Below, piece after piece: positions 5,525 to 8,642 of a stretch of DNA of 8,642 nucleotides. The notes below the pieces were generated by a model. It did no database searches. It had not been told where the DNA came from and was given only the letters and a program-made list of their open reading frames with translations. Origin of the DNA: an archaeon (lineage in GTDB: Archaea; Nanobdellota; Nanobdellia; Pacearchaeales; GW2011-AR1). The position numbers were made by a program, and so were the translations under genes. The DNA lies in assembly GCA_025453475.1 (NCBI GenBank), contig JALOQH010000022.1:1-8642 (forward strand), read 5' to 3'. Within the stretch, counting starts at the first letter, position 1; each line of letters starts with the position of its first letter.

Positions 5525-5998
5525 TTACAATCTTAAAACAACGATATTATTCATTCCCCTTCTTTTTCTTTCTATAATCTGTTTTGCTTCGAGTTTATCG
5601 AGAAGTCTTGTTATTCCCACTTTTCCAATCCCCAGCTTTTCCATCAGTGTTCTCTGGAATATTGCTCCGTTTTCTTCCTGGAGGAATTTTATAACTTTCT
5701 TCTCATCGTTTTCCAAGCCAGACAGATTTATCGGCATCTTCTTTTCTTTTTGTTTCTTTATTATAATTCTTTCATGCTCTTTTGAGAACACAAGAAACAA
5801 TCCTATCACGAGAACCAAAGCGACAATCGCAAGGCTTATCCAGGTTTGAATAGAAATGCTTTCATACATCGAGCAGGTTGGTCCGTGAGTGCAGGTTGCT
5901 GAAACAATGTCTTTGAGCCCCTTGTTGAATATCCAGACAAGAATTGCCATTACAACTGCGATGCCGATAACCAAATAACCTACATTTTTGTTTCTCAT
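5525..5998 (-). CDS. Two-helix membrane protein with cytoplasmic winged-helix domain (candidate sensor-regulator)
   Basis: A 157-residue protein. Transmembrane helices are at about 7-24 and 53-71. Between them lies a short loop, probably outside the cell, that carries ATCTHGPTCSMYESISIQTW with C36, H38, C42 and M44. A basic linker (KKQKEKK, 81-87) leads to a C-terminal winged helix-turn-helix (about 95-157) of the MarR/ArsR kind, ending in a hydrophobic wing strand. The positive linker supports a cytosolic DNA-binding domain. From memory, archaeal membrane winged-helix proteins with a similar C-x-H-G-P-x-C motif exist, but no ligand is established to my knowledge. The Cys/His/Cys/Met set suggests a soft metal such as Cu(I), or thiol sensing. 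The Cys-rich gene directly downstream is an attractive target. TATA centre is 26 bases before the ATG. Confidence 0.78.
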   Translation of the reverse strand: MRNKNVGYLVIGIAVVMAILVWIFNKGLKDIVSATCTHGPTCSMYESISIQTWISLAIVALVLVIGLFLVFSKEHERIIIKKQKEKKMPINLSGLENDEKKVIKFLQEENGAIFQRTLMEKLGIGKVGITRLLDKLEAKQIIERKRRGMNNIVVLRL

Positions 5999-6021
5999 GC
6001 TGTCTTGTCTGGTGTTTTAAG

Positions 6022-6027
6022 TATATA
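6022..6027 (-). promoter_or_regulatory. TATA box of the membrane winged-helix gene
   Basis: TATATA (within TTATATAC on the minus strand) is centred 26 bases before the ATG at 5998, fitting a leaderless transcript. It lies seven bases past the stop codon of the upstream gene. Confidence 0.55.
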
Positions 6028-6034
6028 ACGTTAA

Positions 6035-6409
6035 TTATCTTTGTGTTTGTTCGTGGTCTGCCCGCATATCCTGCAAGAGAGTAGTCGCCTGCATATTATA
6101 TGCTGCGAGCATTCTGTCAAGTCCCTTGTCTGAGGGTCTTCCCTGTCTCCTATTTTGTTCTTCTTCCCAGGCAGCTTTTCTTGCTTTTTGCTCTGCTTCA
6201 TGCCCGGCTACTTCGGTTTCATAAGCCATTCTTGTTTCAGGAGAGTCAAAGTCGAATTCTACTGCGGCATTGAGAATGTAATTAAGCAAGCCTTTTAGGG
6301 TATATTTTGAGCCTTGCTTGTGATATTCCCCTTCTGGTGCTCTTTTTAGAACCTCATAGGGCTTCTTTCGGTCTTTAGAGAATTTTATCTTAACAGTCTC
6401 TTTTGCCAT
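6035..6409 (-). CDS. Hypothetical charged protein, 124 residues
   Basis: I do not recognise a family. The first 20 residues are basic with a possible short strand (TVKIKF). A middle part (35-55) contains KYTLKGLLNYILNAAVEFDF, which looks like a compact helix. The C-terminal half (57-124) is a long, polar, Glu/Arg/Gln/Ala-rich helix, without a clear heptad pattern throughout. There is no signal peptide, membrane segment or metal motif, so it should be cytosolic. The ATG has a TATA box (CTTAAAAA) centred 25 bases upstream that starts directly after the stop codon of the Fe-S scaffold gene, so it is probably transcribed on its own. The leaderless promoter and consistent coding character make the gene credible. 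Confidence 0.65.
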   Translation of the reverse strand: MAKETVKIKFSKDRKKPYEVLKRAPEGEYHKQGSKYTLKGLLNYILNAAVEFDFDSPETRMAYETEVAGHEAEQKARKAAWEEEQNRRQGRPSDKGLDRMLAAYNMQATTLLQDMRADHEQTQR

Positions 6410-6430
6410 CGCATTACGATTAGAATTGGC

Positions 6431-6437
6431 TTTTTAA
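6431..6437 (-). promoter_or_regulatory. TATA box of the 124-residue hypothetical gene
   Basis: TTAAAAA on the minus strand, centred 25 bases before the ATG at 6409 and only three bases past the stop codon of the scaffold gene at 6441. Confidence 0.55.
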
Positions 6438-6440
6438 GAT

Positions 6441-6860
6441 TTATTGTTTTTCTTTCTTCTTGTTTTCCCAGAATATCAGCGCATTCTTCAGTGTGTTTAT
6501 TGCCATCTCACAGCAGTGCTCTTTGACCAACGGAACGCTGCCGAGAATTTTCTTCAGTTTTTCAACTTCGAGCGTTTCTGCTTCTTTGACTGTTTTGCCT
6601 TTTATCTCCTCTGTTACAAGAGAAGCAGCTGCAACTGCAACTGCGCAGCCCATTGTTTCAAACTTTGCATCTCGGATATATTCAATTTCTGCGCCCCGGA
6701 CTTTCTTCTTTTTGATTTTAAGATAGATCTCAATCATGTCTCCACATGGTCCTCCGCCAACCCCGACCGCATCTGGCTTTTTCATTACACCCCTGTTTCT
6801 TGGTTTTGAGGCATATTCCACTATCCTCGAGCCGTACATCTCTTTTTCTATGAATGTCAT
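6441..6860 (-). CDS. iscU: Fe-S cluster assembly scaffold, IscU/NifU N-terminal family
   Basis: A 139-residue scaffold on which Fe-S clusters are built before delivery to target proteins. The three cluster cysteines and their partners are all present: GGPCGD (C39, D41), TMGCAVA (C72) and KEHCCEMA (H115, C116). C117 is an extra cysteine next to the third ligand. The LPPVK motif that binds the HscA chaperone in bacterial IscU is replaced by VPLVK, so an HscA partner is not implied. I place the start at ATG 6860. The open frame continues 32 codons further upstream but there reads through the tRNA-Gln gene, which rules it out. No good TATA box lies 25 bases before 6860; the gene may be co-transcribed with tRNA-Gln, 37 bases upstream. 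No cysteine desulfurase gene is visible in the window. Confidence 0.9.
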   Translation of the reverse strand: MTFIEKEMYGSRIVEYASKPRNRGVMKKPDAVGVGGGPCGDMIEIYLKIKKKKVRGAEIEYIRDAKFETMGCAVAVAAASLVTEEIKGKTVKEAETLEVEKLKKILGSVPLVKEHCCEMAINTLKNALIFWENKKKEKQ

Positions 6861-6880
6861 TTTTAGTAAGTTGTAATTTA

Positions 6881-6897
6881 TCTCTGCAAAGCAGAGA
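6881..6897 (-). other. 7-bp perfect hairpin between tRNA-Gln and iscU
   Basis: TCTCTGC and GCAGAGA flank a three-base loop, starting at the base after the tRNA 3' end. No T-run follows on the minus strand, so it does not look like an intrinsic terminator. It could shape tRNA 3' processing or the iscU leader. Confidence 0.4.
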
Positions 6898-6970
6898 TAG
6901 CCCTGCACGGATTCGAACCGTGGTTTACGGAGCCAGAGTCCATCGTACTTGACCACTATACTACAGGGCT
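6898..6970 (-). tRNA. tRNA-Gln (anticodon CTG)
   Basis: A 73-base cloverleaf with no intron. Acceptor stem AGCCCTG/CAGGGCT pairs throughout, D arm GTAT/GTAC, anticodon stem ATGGA/TCCGT around loop CTCTGGC with anticodon CTG, T arm CACGG/CCGTG with loop TTCGAAT, discriminator A, no encoded CCA. The A1-U72 pair is what archaeal tRNA-Gln shows and what GatDE uses to tell it from tRNA-Glu. A TATA candidate (TTTTTAA, 6995-7001) is centred 28 bases before the 5' end. Confidence 0.95.
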
Positions 6971-6994
6971 ATATTATGACGTGAAGTTTTGGGG

Positions 6995-7001
6995 TTAAAA
7001 A
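6995..7001 (-). promoter_or_regulatory. TATA box of tRNA-Gln
   Basis: TTTTTAA on the minus strand, 28 bases from its centre to the tRNA 5' end. It is preceded by purine-rich sequence as expected for a BRE. Confidence 0.5.
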
Positions 7002-7018
7002 CTTTACTTAGAACAAGG

Positions 7019-7055
7019 TTTTTATAGATGCTATTGCTTGTTTTGATTAGGTGAT
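7019..7055 (+). promoter_or_regulatory. Promoter and Shine-Dalgarno site of the plus-strand gene pair
   Basis: TTTTTATAG (7019-7027) is a TATA box that should start RNA near 7049. The resulting 12-base leader holds GGTGAT (7050-7055) five bases before the ATG at 7061, a clear if short Shine-Dalgarno site. Confidence 0.6.
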
Positions 7056-7060
7056 AAAAG

Positions 7061-7363
7061 ATGGTAAGCTGGATATTGATTGCAATTCTTTTGGCAATTG
7101 TATTATTTGTAAGCGTCAAATTCAAGGAAATGGGTGCGCATGCAAAACTAACCCTTGTTCTTTTTCTGATTGGAGTATTTGTTATAACTGTCGGGTATGT
7201 CTGGTTTGTTGTGCGTCCTGATTTGACAACTTATCAGGGATTTCTTGATTTGGGCAAATCCTATTTTTCGTGGCTTTCAGGAGTGTTTCATAATATGGGG
7301 AGCGTTACAGGGTACGCTGTCAAGCATGATTGGGGCGCAGTTAACATGACTGCCGCGCCGTAA
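7061..7363 (+). CDS. Small two-helix membrane protein with GSVTGY motif (paralogue A)
   Basis: A 100-residue protein of unrecognised family. Transmembrane helices are at about 3-19 and 30-51; the basic loop between them (KFKEMGAHAK) suggests it is cytosolic, placing the C-terminal half outside. That half contains KSYFSWLSGVFHNMGSVTGY (66-85) followed by D90-W91. The same block recurs, without gaps, in the next gene: 13 of 26 positions are identical. The pair sits alone on the plus strand between two tRNA genes, with 11 bases between them, and is probably co-transcribed from the promoter at 7019. No enzyme motif or Cys is present. The shared block could be a binding surface for a common cell-envelope partner, but this is inference. 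Confidence 0.72.
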   Translation: MVSWILIAILLAIVLFVSVKFKEMGAHAKLTLVLFLIGVFVITVGYVWFVVRPDLTTYQGFLDLGKSYFSWLSGVFHNMGSVTGYAVKHDWGAVNMTAAP

Positions 7364-7374
7364 ACCGGAATAAG

Positions 7375-7569
7375 ATGAAATGGGCTGTTTTTCTGGTAAT
7401 ATTCCTTCTCGCAGGGGCTTTTTTTATAATCAGCAACAATGAGATTCACCTTGGCAGTTCAGGAGCTTTCAACAAATTCATGGACTCGTATTATGGCTGG
7501 TTCTTCAAGCTCGCGCACAACGCAGGAAGCGTCACAGGCTATGTCATAAATGTTGACTGGATGCCGTAA
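7375..7569 (+). CDS. Small one-helix membrane protein with GSVTGY motif (paralogue B)
   Basis: A 64-residue protein: one transmembrane or signal segment at 3-20, then a short domain outside the cell carrying DSYYGWFFKLAHNAGSVTGY (37-56) and D61-W62. It matches paralogue A from its F32 to W62 without gaps, with S, Y, W, H, N, G, S, V, T, G, Y, D and W kept. The codons for the shared residues differ between the two (for example four of the six codons of GSVTGY), so the copies are old and held together by selection on protein sequence. The start codon follows the preceding stop by 11 bases with only a weak GGAA upstream, so translation may depend on the first gene. Function unknown. Confidence 0.7.
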   Translation: MKWAVFLVIFLLAGAFFIISNNEIHLGSSGAFNKFMDSYYGWFFKLAHNAGSVTGYVINVDWMP

Positions 7570-7612
7570 TTTCCGAGAATACGACTATTTCTGATTCACT
7601 CTCGTCTTACTT

Positions 7613-7631
7613 AAGGAAACTACGTTTCCTT
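7613..7631. other. 8-bp perfect hairpin between convergent units
   Basis: AAGGAAAC and GTTTCCTT around loop TAC lie between the end of the plus-strand pair (7569) and the 3' end of tRNA-Thr (7687). Position suggests a shared 3' boundary. There is no immediate T-run on either side. The rest of 7570-7686 shows no gene. Confidence 0.4.
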
Positions 7632-7686
7632 GAAGTTCAACCTTCTTTTCCATGGACTGTGAGCCATAATTCTTCGATGAACAGAA

Positions 7687-7760
7687 AGCCTCAGGAGAGA
7701 CTTGAACTCTCGACCTCGACATTACCAATGTCGCACTCTAACCAGCTGAGCTACTGAGGC
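7687..7760 (-). tRNA. tRNA-Thr (anticodon GGT)
   Basis: A 74-base cloverleaf without intron: acceptor GCCTCAG/CTGAGGC fully paired, D arm GCTC/GAGT, anticodon stem CGACA/TGTCG with loop TTGGTAA and anticodon GGT, T arm GAGAG/CTCTC with loop TTCAAGT, discriminator T as is usual for archaeal tRNA-Thr, and no encoded CCA. U36 followed by A37 is the context for t6A made through TsaC. Its first ten bases overlap the end of the homing endonuclease frame, so its promoter must lie within the last codons of that gene. Confidence 0.95.
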
Positions 7761-8386
7761 ATGTAAGATTGAATGAAATTAATCTTATCAATGTTTCTAA
7801 TTGGGATGGTTTTTAATATTTTGTGCATCTGGGGTTTGTTAACATAAATCTGATGATAAATATGCTCTTTAAACCGCCATGGACAAGAGTGATATGGAAT
7901 TTCTAACTTTTCAAATATCTTGATGCAGAAATCTGCTAAATATTTACTTGAAGTTGATAAGCCAAATCCTCCTCCCTTCTTGCCGCCGTCTGTGTCCAAT
8001 AGTCCTGCTAACAAATCTATTTCATACTTTTCTGGTAATTCCTTTGGGACTTTAGCAATTTTTGCTTTTCTGCCAGCAGGATACCCAAAGTCGACAAGGA
8101 AATTATAAATTTGCTTGGAATGTATCCTGCAATTGTATAATATATTTTTCCTCTTTTTAACCTCAATTCTGGGGGTGAGTTCAAATAACTTTTCAAAGAG
8201 AGGAATATAAAATTTATCCAAGAACTCTCTGGAATTTGATATAAAGTAGACAAAGTATCTCTTTTGAATATCTCCATTCTTTCTTTTTGTTTGCGTAAGA
8301 GGTAAAGAACCATCGCCTAATAGCAACCCGAAGAGATACGCAAGATCCTTATCCCATTTTTTGGGTAATCTGGCTTTGTTAAGCAT
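7751..8386 (-). CDS. LAGLIDADG homing endonuclease (two-motif, monomeric)
   Basis: A 211-residue DNA endonuclease. Two LAGLIDADG helices are visible: YLFGLLLGDGS (17-27, catalytic D25) and LLAGLLDTDGG (125-135, catalytic D133), about 108 residues apart, the layout of a monomer that cuts an asymmetric site. Both acidic residues are intact, so it may be active. Basic strands in between (KKRKNILYNCRIHSKQ) fit DNA contacts. There is no intein or intron around it: the gene stands free, directly before tRNA-Thr. Its last codons, Pro-Gln-stop, are bases 2-10 of that tRNA. A TATA candidate (8406-8413) lies about 23 bases before the ATG. Such enzymes spread by cutting empty sites, so this is the most likely recently gained gene here. 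Confidence 0.9.
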   Translation of the reverse strand: MLNKARLPKKWDKDLAYLFGLLLGDGSLPLTQTKRKNGDIQKRYFVYFISNSREFLDKFYIPLFEKLFELTPRIEVKKRKNILYNCRIHSKQIYNFLVDFGYPAGRKAKIAKVPKELPEKYEIDLLAGLLDTDGGKKGGGFGLSTSSKYLADFCIKIFEKLEIPYHSCPWRFKEHIYHQIYVNKPQMHKILKTIPIRNIDKINFIQSYMPQ

Positions 8387-8405
8387 ACCACTATAGCACT
8401 CTAAA

Positions 8406-8413
8406 GATATAAC
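8406..8413 (-). promoter_or_regulatory. TATA candidate of the homing endonuclease gene
   Basis: GTTATATC on the minus strand, centred 23 bases before the ATG at 8386, slightly closer than for other genes in this window. Confidence 0.4.
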
Positions 8414-8490
8414 TATTTTTCTAAACGTTGAATTAGCAGGCTTAATCTTATCTGTTCTGATTTATCCGAACATATAATCAAATTTTTCAT
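8413..8490 (-). CDS. 25-residue orphan ORF, possible gene remnant
   Basis: An ATG at 8490 opens a 25-codon frame beginning MKNLIICSDKSEQIRL and ending in QRLEK before TAG at 8413. The composition looks protein-like: a buried strand (NLIIC) followed by an amphipathic helix, as at the start of a Rossmann or receiver-like fold. It is too short to fold into such a domain and has no clear TATA box or Shine-Dalgarno site. It may be the leftover 5' end of a gene interrupted when the endonuclease arrived, a small peptide gene, or chance. Confidence 0.25.
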   Translation of the reverse strand: MKNLIICSDKSEQIRLSLLIQRLEK

Positions 8491-8513
8491 GCCCTTTTAC
8501 GGGTTTTCTGGCT

Positions 8514-8642
8514 TTACAAACTCAGCATAATCAGAATTCCAATTGTGTTAAAAATAATTGAGACAATAGCGAGAGCCCAGGTCTTGATTTTGGTCAGGCC
8601 TGCAAGGAGGATAACGCCTGCTTCATCCGGCAGAGGGGAAGC
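8514..8642 (-). CDS. C-terminal end of a VTT/DedA-like membrane protein (5' part beyond window)
   Basis: The last 42 residues of a protein that enters from the right edge. The sequence starts ASPLPDEAGVILLAGL and ends with a hydrophobic helix (about residues 22-42) right before the stop. The PLPDE followed by a small-residue helix recalls the C-terminal part of VTT/SNARE-associated (DedA, YqaA, TVP38-like) membrane proteins, thought to act in lipid or ion handling. The fragment is short, so the family call is tentative while the coding call is good: the frame is open to the edge and has a clean stop. Confidence 0.5.
   Translation of the reverse strand, partial: ASPLPDEAGVILLAGLTKIKTWALAIVSIIFNTIGILIMLSL

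Noticed and set aside
6861..6956. Extension of the iscU frame by 32 codons upstream of ATG 6860
   Set aside because: It would read through most of the tRNA-Gln gene, and the IscU family begins near the residues after 6860.
7570..7686. Box C/D guide RNA in the gap before tRNA-Thr
   Set aside because: A GATGA and CTGA-like bases occur, but not in the C-D order or spacing that such RNAs need.
8017..8313. 98-residue minus-strand frame inside the endonuclease gene
   Set aside because: Out-of-frame shadow; the LAGLIDADG motifs are in the other frame.
1..8642. CRISPR array, insertion sequence or replication origin
   Set aside because: No regularly spaced repeats, transposase, terminal inverted repeats or origin-like repeat clusters were seen.

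Overview
The window looks like part of a small, compact archaeal genome, most plausibly a DPANN-type lineage (Woesearchaeota, Pacearchaeota or a relative). Evidence: a tRNA-Glu interrupted after position 37 by an intron with a bulge-helix-bulge junction; three tRNAs without encoded CCA; an archaeal-type tRNA-Gln with an A1-U72 pair; TATA boxes centred 23-27 bases before most start codons, which indicates leaderless mRNAs; short intergenic gaps; and many small membrane proteins with no recognised function. The lineage call is an inference.

Layout: nearly everything lies on the minus strand. In plus-strand coordinate order: the N-terminal part of a membrane-anchored P-loop ATPase (1-534); a homospermidine synthase-like saccharopine dehydrogenase family enzyme (573-1799); an AT-rich control region; a long coiled-coil protein (2004-3185); a hairpin-rich gap; an intron-containing tRNA-Glu(CTC) (3280-3459); an M29 aminopeptidase (3503-4579); the TsaC/Sua5 threonylcarbamoyl-AMP synthase (4620-5159); a Cys/Gly-rich exported mini-protein (5214-5450); a two-helix membrane protein with a cytoplasmic winged helix (5525-5998); an unrecognised charged protein (6035-6409); an IscU/NifU-type Fe-S scaffold (6441-6860); and tRNA-Gln(CTG) (6898-6970). 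Two small paralogous membrane proteins follow on the plus strand (7061-7569). The minus strand resumes with tRNA-Thr(GGT) (7687-7760), a two-motif LAGLIDADG homing endonuclease that runs into that tRNA (7751-8386), a 25-codon orphan ORF, and the C-terminal end of a VTT/DedA-like membrane protein (8514-8642).

How the parts relate: several genes serve translation and cofactor supply (three tRNAs, TsaC for t6A, an Fe-S scaffold, an aminopeptidase). TsaC makes the intermediate for t6A37, and the tRNA-Thr here has the U36-A37 context that receives it. The least explained parts are (i) the membrane winged-helix protein with a Cys/His/Cys/Met ectodomain beside a secreted Cys/Gly-rich peptide, a possible metal or thiol sensor with its effector; (ii) the plus-strand pair that shares an extracytoplasmic motif around GSVTGY; and (iii) the endonuclease whose last codons and stop codon are supplied by the tRNA-Thr gene. 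Most protein genes carry their own TATA box, often directly behind the preceding stop codon, so this is mainly a string of single-gene units rather than long operons. The clear Shine-Dalgarno sites belong to two genes for small membrane or exported proteins.
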